From positions 1 through 64,000 of the forward strand of contig CACXIP010000017.1 in NCBI GenBank assembly GCA_902767775.1: a stretch of 64,000 bases of DNA, in the 5' to 3' direction. The DNA comes from an uncultured Prevotellaceae bacterium. Its GTDB lineage: Bacteria > Bacteroidota > Bacteroidia > Bacteroidales > Bacteroidaceae. Made by a program: the position numbers and the translations under genes. This document shows, one piece after another, positions 52,983-61,724 of this stretch. The stretch's first letter is position 1. The number at the start of each line of letters is the position of its first letter. Below the pieces are notes generated by a model. It was not told the DNA's origin, searched no databases, and was given only the letters and a program-made list of their open reading frames with translations.

Positions 52983-53017
52983 AAATGGCAGGATATGTAT
53001 GCCATTTGCCTTTTTTT
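52983..53017 (+). terminator. Intrinsic terminator after the cotH gene
   Basis: The stem AAATGGCA (52983-52990) pairs with TGCCATTT (53000-53007), followed by GCC and seven Ts (53011-53017). An A-run before the stem could make it work on both strands, but no minus gene ends here. Confidence 0.75.
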
Positions 53018-53048
53018 GTTTATTTTTGCCCTGTAAGAACCCCATATT

Positions 53049-53870
53049 ATGCAAAAATACGCAGACTACATCGAACAGATAGAGATTGACTCCCTCTGGA
53101 GCGGCAGACGCCATATCAAGTGGGACCTCGACGAACACGTGAACATCCTCAGCGGTACCAACGGTCAGGGAAAGAGCACCATCATCAACAAAGTGGTGAA
53201 GGGCCTCGCCGCAGGCGGCGAATATCCGAGCCATATGCTCAAGGGCGTGCGTCTGAAGGTGTATCCCGCTGAGGCAAAATGGATACGCTATGACGTGATA
53301 CGGTCGTTCGACCGTCCGCTGATGAACCTCGACACCTTGGCCAAGATGGACATGAGCCTTGCCACCGAACTCGACTGGCAGTTGTTCCAATTGCAGCGCA
53401 AATACCTTGACTATCAGGTGAACATCGGCAACCGCATCATCGAGACACTGCAGAGCGGTGACGCCAACGCGGCCGCCAAGGCACAGCAAATCTCTGCCCC
53501 GAAGAAGCGTTTCCAGGACCTTATCGACGAGTTGTTCGCCGACACGGGCAAGACCATCGTGCGCACCGCCAATGAGATTTACTTCTCACAGATAGGTGAG
53601 ACATTGGTGCCCTATCAGTTGTCGAGCGGTGAGAAGCAGATGCTCGCCATCCTCCTCACCGTACTCATCCAGGACAACAAGCACAGCGTGCTCTTCATGG
53701 ACGAGCCCGAGGTGAGTCTCCACGTAGAATGGCAGAAGCGGCTCATCGACATCGTGCTGGAGATGAACCCCAACGTGCAGATTATCCTCACCACACACTC
53801 CCCCGCCGTCGTGATGAACGGTTGGATGGACCATGTGACCGAGGTCTCCGACATCACCGACAGCTATTGA
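53049..53870 (+). CDS. ABC/OLD-type AAA ATPase (AriA-like, compact)
   Basis: A 273-residue soluble ATPase. Walker A is GTNGQGKST (36-44), the ABC-type signature LSSGEKQ (191-197), Walker B VLFMDEPE (214-221) and the switch His250 (LTTHSPAVV). The insert between Walker A and signature is short and helical. It belongs to the SMC/RecN/OLD-like ATPases that regulate a partner nuclease. The next gene encodes a DUF4435 protein, which is the partnership seen in PARIS (AriA-AriB). This ATPase is much shorter than AriA. A TATTTTTG box (53021-53028) is a possible -7 element. Confidence 0.88.
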   Translation: MQKYADYIEQIEIDSLWSGRRHIKWDLDEHVNILSGTNGQGKSTIINKVVKGLAAGGEYPSHMLKGVRLKVYPAEAKWIRYDVIRSFDRPLMNLDTLAKMDMSLATELDWQLFQLQRKYLDYQVNIGNRIIETLQSGDANAAAKAQQISAPKKRFQDLIDELFADTGKTIVRTANEIYFSQIGETLVPYQLSSGEKQMLAILLTVLIQDNKHSVLFMDEPEVSLHVEWQKRLIDIVLEMNPNVQIILTTHSPAVVMNGWMDHVTEVSDITDSY

Positions 53871-53894
53871 TTGTCACACCCATCACAAAGCACA

Positions 53895-54992
53895 ATGGCA
53901 AAGCGCCTGAGAGAATACATCAATTCCGACTATTTCAATGCCGCCAACAAGATGAGGGCAAAGGCGGCACGAAAACGTATCGCTGCTTATGTGGAAAGCT
54001 ACGATGACGTGTATTTTTGGCGCATGGTGCTCAGTGAGTTTGAGGACGACAAACGTTATTTTGAGGTGATGCTGCCCTCGAAAATCAACCTATCCAAAGG
54101 CAAGAAGCAGGTGCTCATGAACCTCATCAGCAATCAGGTGGGCGAGGCGATGATAGCCTGTGTGGATGCCGATTACGACTATCTGATGCAGGGAGTCACA
54201 GAGACATCTAAAAAAGTCATCTCCAATCCATACGTTTTCCACACCTACGTCTATGCGATAGAGAATTTCCAGTGTTATGCCCCATCGCTGCACGATGTCT
54301 GCGTGATGACGACACTCAACGACCACCTCATCTTCGACTTCGAAGAATATCTTCGCCTCTACTCCCAAGCCATTTTCCCACTCTTTGTGTGGAGCATCTG
54401 GTATTACCGCAGGCCCAACTACGGAGACTTCTGCATCTCCGACTTCAACAAGGTCATCGAAACAGGGCATTTCACCATAGCCAATGCCTACAGCGGCATC
54501 GCCAACGTGCGCCACAAGGTGGGGCGGAAAATCATTCAGCTCCAACGCAACAACCCCGATGCCAAGGAGTCGTACCTTGCCCTGAAAGACGAGTTGAAAA
54601 AACTCGGTGTTACTCCCGACACCACCTATTTATATATTCAGGGACACCATCTCAACGACAACGTGGTGACCCCCATGCTCAACAAGGTATGCGAGCGCCT
54701 TCGCCGCGAGCGTGAGACGGAAATCCACAACAAGGCAGTGCATAACACGCAGATGCGCAACGAACTGTCGAGCTACCAGCACAGCGTGGAGAACTTAGCT
54801 TCGATGCTGAAGAAAAATGTCGGCTATACCCGTTCTCCACAGTACCTGAAGCTCAAGGCCGACATCCGCCGTTTCCTGAGGCGGCTTGACAAGAAAAACC
54901 AACCCAAGGACCACCCCATCCCAGATACAGTAGAAGAACAATCACCAATAACACCCATTCCAAATGGCAACCATGAAGATAGCGTCGATTGA
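53895..54992 (+). CDS. DUF4435 (TOPRIM-like) protein
   Basis: A 365-residue protein from the ATG at 53895 (MAKRLREYINSDYFNAANKM); an in-frame TTG at 53871 is the only earlier option. The TOPRIM pattern of DUF4435 is visible: Glu34 in AYVESYDDVYFWRMVL and an acidic cluster Asp91/Asp93/Asp95 in MIACVDADYDYL, which would bind divalent metal. The C-terminal third is Lys/Arg-rich and helical. AriB of PARIS is a DUF4435 nuclease switched on by an ATPase. The order ATPase then DUF4435 with a 24-bp gap is the same here. A housekeeping role in RNA or DNA repair is an alternative. Confidence 0.75.
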   Translation: MAKRLREYINSDYFNAANKMRAKAARKRIAAYVESYDDVYFWRMVLSEFEDDKRYFEVMLPSKINLSKGKKQVLMNLISNQVGEAMIACVDADYDYLMQGVTETSKKVISNPYVFHTYVYAIENFQCYAPSLHDVCVMTTLNDHLIFDFEEYLRLYSQAIFPLFVWSIWYYRRPNYGDFCISDFNKVIETGHFTIANAYSGIANVRHKVGRKIIQLQRNNPDAKESYLALKDELKKLGVTPDTTYLYIQGHHLNDNVVTPMLNKVCERLRRERETEIHNKAVHNTQMRNELSSYQHSVENLASMLKKNVGYTRSPQYLKLKADIRRFLRRLDKKNQPKDHPIPDTVEEQSPITPIPNGNHEDSVD

Positions 54993-55356
54993 GACAGCCA
55001 GATTGTTGCGCAAGCGCAGGTTCAACGAACCCACCACCGCCCACTACGACCCCCAGGGGAACCTCATTGAACGCCCCGAGGACGGTGTGGACAAATGCTG
55101 GAACAGTCCCACATACGATGCTACTCCCAACCGAAAGGCGTATGCCGCCCCCACCCTGGCACTTGCCCAGCATTGGCTTCGTGAGAAGAAACGCTTCGAT
55201 GTCCTTGTCGACCGCGAGTATTTCCTCGGCAAGGTAGGGAAATATTATGCCCGCATCTACCGCCTTCGCGACGGTGCCATGGGTGAGACCCCCAAATTCC
55301 GCAGTTATGAGAAAGCCCTTGAGGCTGGCATCATGAGAGCGCTGAGGGCGATGTAA
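54964..55356 (+). CDS. Small protein of phage-associated type, function unknown
   Basis: A 130-residue basic soluble protein without signal or membrane helix. Features: KIASIETARLLRKRRFNEPT, AYAAPTLALAQHWLREKKRF and KFRSYEKALEAGIMRALRAM. Similar small proteins are, to my knowledge, frequent in Bacteroidetes phages and conjugative regions. It overlaps the end of the DUF4435 gene by 29 bp, so it is probably co-transcribed. The start may instead be the ATG at 54973. Confidence 0.6.
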   Translation: MATMKIASIETARLLRKRRFNEPTTAHYDPQGNLIERPEDGVDKCWNSPTYDATPNRKAYAAPTLALAQHWLREKKRFDVLVDREYFLGKVGKYYARIYRLRDGAMGETPKFRSYEKALEAGIMRALRAM

Positions 55357-55379
55357 TCATCAAGCCACCACCTGTCGTC

Positions 55380-56948
55380 ATGAGTATCAAACCAAGAATA
55401 GCAGAGATGGCCCTCGTCATGCTGTGGGGCATGGTTTGTTGGCTGTTTTTCCAGTTTTTCTACTCCTATCATTTCTTTTACCAAGAGCAGAACCAACTGT
55501 TCTTGCTATCCGGTGACTATCTCGCCACCTATTTCCAAAAACCCGGATGGGCGTCCTGCATGGTGGGCGACTTCCTCACCCAATTCTATTACTACCGTTT
55601 TGCCGGACCAGTGATTCTCACCCTCACTCTGCTTGTGATGGGCGATCTGCTGCGCAGGGCATTCGGTCTGATACGCAAAGGAGCCTGGGGATTTTGGACT
55701 GCCATGCTCATCATGACCATCGAGGCATGTTTTTACTTTCATCATGCCCATCGGCTGTCATCTGCCATGGCCATTATCGGCGGAACCATTCTTTTCCTTT
55801 TCTATGCCTTCACCACCAAGCGTTTGCCATCCTTCCTCAGAGTGGTCTTCGGTATCTGCCTGGGACTCCTTGCCTACACCGCCGCAGGCTATGGTTGGAT
55901 GATTTACACCATGCTCATTATCATCCATGACTTGGTGAAGAAAGTCAAGGTGGGTTGGTGGGGATGCGTTTTCGCATTAGGCATGATAGTTCTCGCCATC
56001 ACCACTACCAACCGTGGCTACCTGCTCAACACCGTAGCCAACCTCACCTATCCTGGAATAGGACGGCTATCCAAACCTGATTTCGAGTTGGAGAAAGTCT
56101 TTGCCACAGACAACGAATACCATTTCGGCAATTGGACAAAGGTGGAGCAACTGGTGGAGGGCGAGGAGCACCCCAATGAGATGCAACTGTTTTTCTACAA
56201 CCTTGTGAAAGCCCAGAAGGGCGAACTGCCTGACCATCTGCTGAAGTTCACTCCCAACCAGCTTGGTACATTCTACGCCATTGGCCCTACGACACCCAAA
56301 CTCATCATCAACAGCATGAATGAGCTATATTGGGCACTTGGCGACATGACCCTTACTGAGCGGGCAGCCATGATGACCAACGTGTTTGCCCCCAACAACC
56401 GCAATGTGCGCATGATTCAGCGCTTGGCCGAATGCAACATGGTCAGTGGTGACACACTCGCAGCACAGAAATACCTGCGGCTGCTCAGCCATACCCTCAT
56501 CTACCGCCGATGGACAAAGCGCGTCCAAGAGGACAGCGGGAAATACCTTTTAGAGAAGAGAGCCTTCATCAACCAAGCCGACACCATCCGGCTCAGCGAC
56601 AATCTGCACATGGTGATGATGGAAGTGCTCGACAGCAACCCCGACAACACCGTTGCCCTTGACTATATCCTCTGCAGCACCTTGCTGCTTAAGGACATGG
56701 ACAACTTCAAGCGAGACTACGACCGATACTGTATCGCGACAAACAAGCCACGCATCAAACCTCTCTACCAACAGGCCCTGATGATTTGGCTTGCCGGCAC
56801 CAATGCCTCCGAGGAAGAATGGAAGACATACATCCATGACCAGGAACAATGGCGACGGTTCCAAGACTACAACCAACATCGTGGAGACTCCCATTTCAGC
56901 GACACCTATTGGTATTATTTCGACACCGCCAAAGCCCCAAAGATATGA
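55380..56948 (+). CDS. DUF6057-like polytopic membrane protein, copy 1
   Basis: A 522-residue protein. About 8-9 helices fill the first 220 residues (ALVMLWGMVCWLFFQFFYSY, FAGPVILTLTLLVMGDLL, FWTAMLIMTIEACFYFHH, VFGICLGLLAYTAAGYGWMI, WWGCVFALGMIVLAITTTN). A soluble helical domain of about 280 residues follows, with TPR-like character. The motifs QEQNQLFLLSGDY (35-47) and VGDFLTQFY (62-70) recur in copy 2. I believe this is the family called DUF6057. Its stop overlaps the start of a CxxCH lipoprotein gene (ATGA), so the pair is made together. Confidence 0.72.
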   Translation: MSIKPRIAEMALVMLWGMVCWLFFQFFYSYHFFYQEQNQLFLLSGDYLATYFQKPGWASCMVGDFLTQFYYYRFAGPVILTLTLLVMGDLLRRAFGLIRKGAWGFWTAMLIMTIEACFYFHHAHRLSSAMAIIGGTILFLFYAFTTKRLPSFLRVVFGICLGLLAYTAAGYGWMIYTMLIIIHDLVKKVKVGWWGCVFALGMIVLAITTTNRGYLLNTVANLTYPGIGRLSKPDFELEKVFATDNEYHFGNWTKVEQLVEGEEHPNEMQLFFYNLVKAQKGELPDHLLKFTPNQLGTFYAIGPTTPKLIINSMNELYWALGDMTLTERAAMMTNVFAPNNRNVRMIQRLAECNMVSGDTLAAQKYLRLLSHTLIYRRWTKRVQEDSGKYLLEKRAFINQADTIRLSDNLHMVMMEVLDSNPDNTVALDYILCSTLLLKDMDNFKRDYDRYCIATNKPRIKPLYQQALMIWLAGTNASEEEWKTYIHDQEQWRRFQDYNQHRGDSHFSDTYWYYFDTAKAPKI

Positions 56949-58411
56949 AACAGAAGCATACCCTCCTTTCGGTCTTTGTCCTTATCATCATGGCGCTCAC
57001 GGCATGTACCCCAACGCCCGAGAACGCCATGAAGTGCGATGCGATGCCTCCCATGTATCCCGACTATACCGACATCACCATCCCATGCAACATCGCACCG
57101 CTCAACTTCCTTCTGCGCGATGAGGTGGATGCCGTGGAGGTCAGGGCCGTATGCGATGCAGAGACGCTTATGGTGAATACCAAGGGCAATGAGGTGTGCT
57201 ACGGACTGAAAGAATGGAAAAACTTCATGGAGAAAGCGACAGGACGGAGCGTGAAAGTGACGGTCACCACACTGAAAGACGGACGATGGACTGAGTACCA
57301 GCCATTTTGCTGGAACGTTTCCAAAGACCCTGTCGACCCTTATCTCACCTACCGTCTGATTGAACCCGACTACGAGATTTTCCAGAACCTCTCGTTGCAC
57401 GAGCGTTGTGTGGAAAACTTCGATGAGCGAGCCATTTCCGACTACGGTCTTGTGGGCAACCGCTGCATGAACTGCCATACCTACGGCAGTCAGAGTCCCA
57501 CCCTCTCGATGCTCTATGTGCGCGGTGAGGGCGGCGGTGCCATTCTCAACCGAGACGGGAAACTGTCGAAGCTCAACATCAAGACCTCCGACATGGTGTC
57601 GGGCAGCGTGTATTTCGGATTCAGTCCCAATGGCCGCTACATTGTTTTCTCAACCAACTTAATTATTCCCGCCTTCCATGCCCGTCCCAACAAACGTCTG
57701 GAAGTATTCGACAGCGCCTCCGACGTGTATGTGGCCGACTTGGAGCAGCACACCATTCTCAGTAGCACGCTGCTCAGCGACAGTACCGTGTTTGAGACAT
57801 TTCCCACCTTCTCACCCGATGGCAAGTATATCTACTACTGCGCCTCGCCCAAGGTGAGACTGCCTATGGAACTGAAAGACATGCACTACAGCCTATGCCG
57901 TATCGCCTTCGACCAAAGCACCGGCACATTAGGTACCGAAGTCGACACGCTTTTCTCAGGCCAAGGCAACAAAACCTCCGTCTGCCATCCCCGTGTAAGT
58001 CCAGACGGGCGTTTCATCGTCTACACGGTGGCCGACTACGGCACCTTCCCCATCTGGCATCAGGAGAGCGACCTTCAGTTGATGAATCTTGAGACAGGAG
58101 CCATTGACGAGATGCAGACAGTGAACAGCGACAAGAGCGATACCTACCACAGTTGGTCGTCCACCAGCAGGTGGCTCGTCTTCGCCTCAAAGCGCGATGA
58201 CGGCCTTTTCGGCAAGCCCTATTTCTGCTATATCGACCGCAAAGGCAAGGCACACAAACCCTTTGTGCTGCCTCAGAAGAATCCCCGTTTCTACGACAAC
58301 AACCTGAAGTCGTTCAATGCCCCCGAAATAGGGAAAGGCCCCCTACCCTTCAACGCCATGGATGTCAAGCGTGCGGTAGAAGGCCCCTCTGTGGACTTCG
58401 GCAGCAAATAG
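56945..58411 (+). CDS. Lipoprotein with CxxCH motif and PD40/TolB-type propeller, copy 1
   Basis: A 488-residue lipoprotein (lipobox LTAC, Cys21) from the ATG at 56945. After PDYTDITIPCNIAPLNF (39-55) and a beta domain comes one haem-c-type motif, CMNCH (Cys174, Cys177, His178). The rest holds PD40/WD-like blades: FGFSPNGRYIVFSTN, FSPDGKYIYYCASP, VSPDGRFIVYTVADYG and YHSWSSTSRWLVFASKRDD. Such proteins are sometimes labelled TolB-like or cytochrome-c-biogenesis-like; the role is unknown. It would sit in the periplasm or outer membrane, covalently carrying one haem if the cell has cytochrome c maturation. Confidence 0.75.
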   Translation: MKQKHTLLSVFVLIIMALTACTPTPENAMKCDAMPPMYPDYTDITIPCNIAPLNFLLRDEVDAVEVRAVCDAETLMVNTKGNEVCYGLKEWKNFMEKATGRSVKVTVTTLKDGRWTEYQPFCWNVSKDPVDPYLTYRLIEPDYEIFQNLSLHERCVENFDERAISDYGLVGNRCMNCHTYGSQSPTLSMLYVRGEGGGAILNRDGKLSKLNIKTSDMVSGSVYFGFSPNGRYIVFSTNLIIPAFHARPNKRLEVFDSASDVYVADLEQHTILSSTLLSDSTVFETFPTFSPDGKYIYYCASPKVRLPMELKDMHYSLCRIAFDQSTGTLGTEVDTLFSGQGNKTSVCHPRVSPDGRFIVYTVADYGTFPIWHQESDLQLMNLETGAIDEMQTVNSDKSDTYHSWSSTSRWLVFASKRDDGLFGKPYFCYIDRKGKAHKPFVLPQKNPRFYDNNLKSFNAPEIGKGPLPFNAMDVKRAVEGPSVDFGSK

Positions 58412-58417
58412 TCTGAT

Positions 58418-59905
58418 TTATCTTATCCTCGTTTCCACACGCTGGTCGCTGCGGATGCCCCGTGCTGCAGCCTGTGCATCGAGCACCACTGGTTGGCTGG
58501 TGAAGTCAGGTGTATTGAAAGAATAGAGCGTCCCGTCATAATACTTCCATGGGTTGCGCTGAGGCAGGAGAAATGGTTTTGACATCCTGCCATCCTTGTC
58601 GACATGAGACAGATAAAGCATGGTATAATAACCATTCCCCCGTCTCGATGTGAACACAATCCACTTGGAATTCTCGCTCCAGTTGTGGTAACTGTCGGTA
58701 TCGTCGCTGTTTACCTCATCCAAAGGCCGTGCCTCACCCGTCTTCAGGTCGAGCAGCCATTGGTCAGCCTCCTTGTGCCAGATGGGGAAACATCCGTAGT
58801 CGGACATGGTGAACAGCAGGAAACGACCATCGTAGGAGGGACGAGGGTGGTTGGCACTCTTGCCCATCTGTCTTGCATTGAAGATGGTGTCGACTTCACC
58901 GACAAACGTCCCTTTCACATCATCAAAACCGATTTTGCAGAGATTATACTGTATTTCCTTGTATCCTGCCGGTATCTCCTTGGCCACGGCGGCGCAAAAA
59001 TACAAGGTCTTGCCATCAGGAGAAAATACGGGATAATTCTCATAATGCTCCTTCGTCGCCACGATGGAGTCGAGCATTATCTCGTGTTTGTCGGGCGAAT
59101 AGACCAACACGTCGGAAGCATGGTCGAACACTTCAACCCGCTCTTCCGCCACTGCATGGAAAGACTGGTTGGTCTTGTTGGTGGAGTATGCCACAAAACG
59201 CCCCGACGGATGCCAATACGGATAGACCATCGAACCTCCAAGGCTGTCGTTCTTGGCTTTCAGCAGTTCCATTACGCCATCCCGTTGGATGAGCGTTGCC
59301 CCATGGTCACCCCGGATATGGAAGGTGAACCGCTCGGGGTGGGTGCGGTCGGACACATGGCAGTTGAGGCACGCCCCAGGCACTGCCGTGTTCTCAAGGA
59401 TTGCCTGTTCATGGAAGTTGGACAGGTCGCGCTGATAAAGTCCCATTCGTCCGTACACCTCATAGCCAGGAGGGATACGGCGGTAAGTGAGTCCCCACTC
59501 TCCCAGGTCATCACTGCTTACATTGACGGTAAAGTCACGGTATTGCGTCCACTTGCCATCCTTCTTCACACAAACGGTGAAGGTGAGGGCCGCTCCCTTG
59601 TTCTGTTGGGTCAGTTGGTGCCATTCCTCCACATCGAAGTCAGCATATTCGCCATTGGCATGCAGTTCTCCCCCTTTCTCTCCTCTCACCACCACATCCA
59701 TGACCTCACACTCACCATAACAGTTGAAGTTGAGCGGAGCAATCTCCGCCGGGATGGTGACACCGGCATAGTCAGGGAAAATAGGCGTCAGTTGCTGCAC
59801 CAGAATGGGGTCGACTGGTGATGAGGCGCATGCCCAAGCCAGCCACGACGCCACACATAAGGTGAGCATCCATGTCACACGGTTGTATCTCTTTTTCATT
59901 CTCAT
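58418..59905 (-). CDS. Lipoprotein with CxxCH motif and PD40/TolB-type propeller, copy 2
   Basis: A 495-residue paralogue. The signal ends LAWAC (Cys26), followed by PDYAGVTIPAEIAPLNF, a beta domain, CLNCH (Cys179, Cys182, His183) and propeller blades (FSPDGKTLYFCAAV, RPSYDGRFLLFTMSDYG, YHNWSENSKWIVFTSRRGNG). Start at 59905 or the inner ATG at 59899. Its start is 1 bp after the TGA of the membrane-protein copy 2, so it repeats the pairing of copy 1. It is convergent with copy 1, with 6 bp between stops. Confidence 0.75.
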   Translation of the reverse strand: MRMKKRYNRVTWMLTLCVASWLAWACASSPVDPILVQQLTPIFPDYAGVTIPAEIAPLNFNCYGECEVMDVVVRGEKGGELHANGEYADFDVEEWHQLTQQNKGAALTFTVCVKKDGKWTQYRDFTVNVSSDDLGEWGLTYRRIPPGYEVYGRMGLYQRDLSNFHEQAILENTAVPGACLNCHVSDRTHPERFTFHIRGDHGATLIQRDGVMELLKAKNDSLGGSMVYPYWHPSGRFVAYSTNKTNQSFHAVAEERVEVFDHASDVLVYSPDKHEIMLDSIVATKEHYENYPVFSPDGKTLYFCAAVAKEIPAGYKEIQYNLCKIGFDDVKGTFVGEVDTIFNARQMGKSANHPRPSYDGRFLLFTMSDYGCFPIWHKEADQWLLDLKTGEARPLDEVNSDDTDSYHNWSENSKWIVFTSRRGNGYYTMLYLSHVDKDGRMSKPFLLPQRNPWKYYDGTLYSFNTPDFTSQPVVLDAQAAARGIRSDQRVETRIR

Positions 59906-59906
59906 G

Positions 59907-61721
59907 TCAATAGATTTCCTTCATTTGTTGCTTCCCTTGCCTTTCCTTGCCCTCCTGACTCACCAACATATACGACCAGAAGGTGTTGCCGAATGGCGGT
60001 GCTGACAGCGATGGGTCGTTCTGATTCTTCATATAGAGATTGACAAACTGCGTGAGCATATTGCAGGTGGCAGGCTCTATGCTCCACGGCATGCCCTCGA
60101 AACTGCCGTGCTGCTGGGTCCACTGCATCACCAGCGCCTGCTGGTAGGCAGTGGGGATACGGTTGAATTTGGCATATTTACCTAAAGGATAGTAGGCATT
60201 GAACCGCTCGAGGTCGCGCTGCAGCAGTTCGTAACACATCAAATACTCGAAAGCCATGCGGTTGTCATAGTTTTGCACGAAGAGCAGTCCGAGCATCTGG
60301 TCCATCTCGGTGTCGCTGAAGAGAAAGTCCTGTTTCTTCTGCCTGAACGACCTCAGCCTGCCATAGACAGGGTCTTCATTCACCTTACCTGCTTTGATTA
60401 TCGCTTTCTGCTCTTTCGCCCATTTTCGGTAGAACACCGTTCTCTCCAACATTCTGAGGTATTTCATGGCCACCTCGTGATGCCCGTTGATGATGTTGCA
60501 TTCTATGATGCGCCTGGTGAGCCGTCCGCTCTTGCGGTGATTGGGTATGGCTTCCTGAGCCTCAAAAGCGTAGCGCTCGGCGTCGTTCACCATCCCGAGC
60601 CAATAGAATGTCTCGCAGGGAGGCAGCGGCGAGGTCATGTCACGCTGGAACGACGGGAACAATCCCTCAGCACCATTCTGAAAGAAGTCGAACAGCCGGT
60701 CGCTCAATTGTCCCTCCATGGCAAGGGCAAGGTTGACGCATGACACGTCGAATGGCCGGGTCGGTTGCTGCCGTTCAGCCTTCTCTATGATTTTTCCCCA
60801 CTGACGGGTGCGCACAAGGAAATCATATTCTATCAAGTTGTATTTCAATGGGTCAAAGGAGTGTCCTATCACCCACCAGCCACCCACCGCCAGCACTGCG
60901 ATGCTCACCAACGCCACTCTGACCGTCTTTTGTACGGCAGGCAACAAGGGCAGCAGCAGCGGCAACAATGTGGCAACGGCCTCAATGGCAGTCTGCATGC
61001 CTGGCTGATAGACAGGATATCGATAATAGTTGATGCTTACAAAGAGGTTGAACAACGGGTATTGCAAACTTCTGGCACACAAGAGAACTACCGCCACGGC
61101 ATAGACCACGCCAATGGTGCCGAATGCCAGGCTGCCCAACGAGCGGTGCTTGGACAACTCATAGAAAGCCACATAAGCCACCACCATCAGCACACACGGC
61201 CCAATCAACCAATAGATAAGAGGAACGGTAAGAATGAAAGCCACTTTCCGCAACATGTATCTTGGGAACCCCTCGTTGCCGCTCACCTGATGATAGAACA
61301 GCATGATGGCCAAGGCAAGAAGCAGTGCGACGTTGAAACTCAGCAGCACATTTTCATCTCCCATATATGCCCACAGCATCAGCGACGGGATGAAACTGAG
61401 CGGATAATATGCACTGTTGGCCCCATTGCGGCGTGCCAACAGCCACACCATGACCTGCAAAGCCACGCTGAGCAGTGCGAGGATGCATGCCCCAAGTACG
61501 GGAACGAAATAAAACTGGGTGAGGAACTCACCAATATAATCCGCCAGTCCGCCAGGCACCGACATCCGCTCTTGGAAATACTCTGTATCGGTCAGAAACA
61601 ACTGGTATTGTTCCTGAAAAGAGAGTACCGACATCCTCAGGAAGCCCCAATAGCATGCCACGCCGATGCCGAACAGCAGCGAGAGCATCCATTTCCAATG
61701 TTTGAAGAGATGATTTCCCAT
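59907..61721 (-). CDS. DUF6057-like polytopic membrane protein, copy 2
   Basis: A 604-residue protein. About ten helices lie in the first 300 residues (WMLSLLFGIGVACYWGFLRM, GACILALLSVALQVMVWLLA, AFILTVPLIYWLIGPCVLMV, VALVSIAVLAVGGWWVIGHS). It shares with copy 1 QEQYQLFLTDTEY (36-48) and IGEFLTQFY (63-71). The soluble C-terminal half contains FYWLGMVNDAERYAFEAQEA and EYLMCYELLQRDLERFNAYY. It lies between a DUF4369-like lipoprotein gene and the CxxCH lipoprotein copy 2. Confidence 0.72.
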   Translation of the reverse strand: MGNHLFKHWKWMLSLLFGIGVACYWGFLRMSVLSFQEQYQLFLTDTEYFQERMSVPGGLADYIGEFLTQFYFVPVLGACILALLSVALQVMVWLLARRNGANSAYYPLSFIPSLMLWAYMGDENVLLSFNVALLLALAIMLFYHQVSGNEGFPRYMLRKVAFILTVPLIYWLIGPCVLMVVAYVAFYELSKHRSLGSLAFGTIGVVYAVAVVLLCARSLQYPLFNLFVSINYYRYPVYQPGMQTAIEAVATLLPLLLPLLPAVQKTVRVALVSIAVLAVGGWWVIGHSFDPLKYNLIEYDFLVRTRQWGKIIEKAERQQPTRPFDVSCVNLALAMEGQLSDRLFDFFQNGAEGLFPSFQRDMTSPLPPCETFYWLGMVNDAERYAFEAQEAIPNHRKSGRLTRRIIECNIINGHHEVAMKYLRMLERTVFYRKWAKEQKAIIKAGKVNEDPVYGRLRSFRQKKQDFLFSDTEMDQMLGLLFVQNYDNRMAFEYLMCYELLQRDLERFNAYYPLGKYAKFNRIPTAYQQALVMQWTQQHGSFEGMPWSIEPATCNMLTQFVNLYMKNQNDPSLSAPPFGNTFWSYMLVSQEGKERQGKQQMKEIY

Positions 61722-61724
61722 ACG

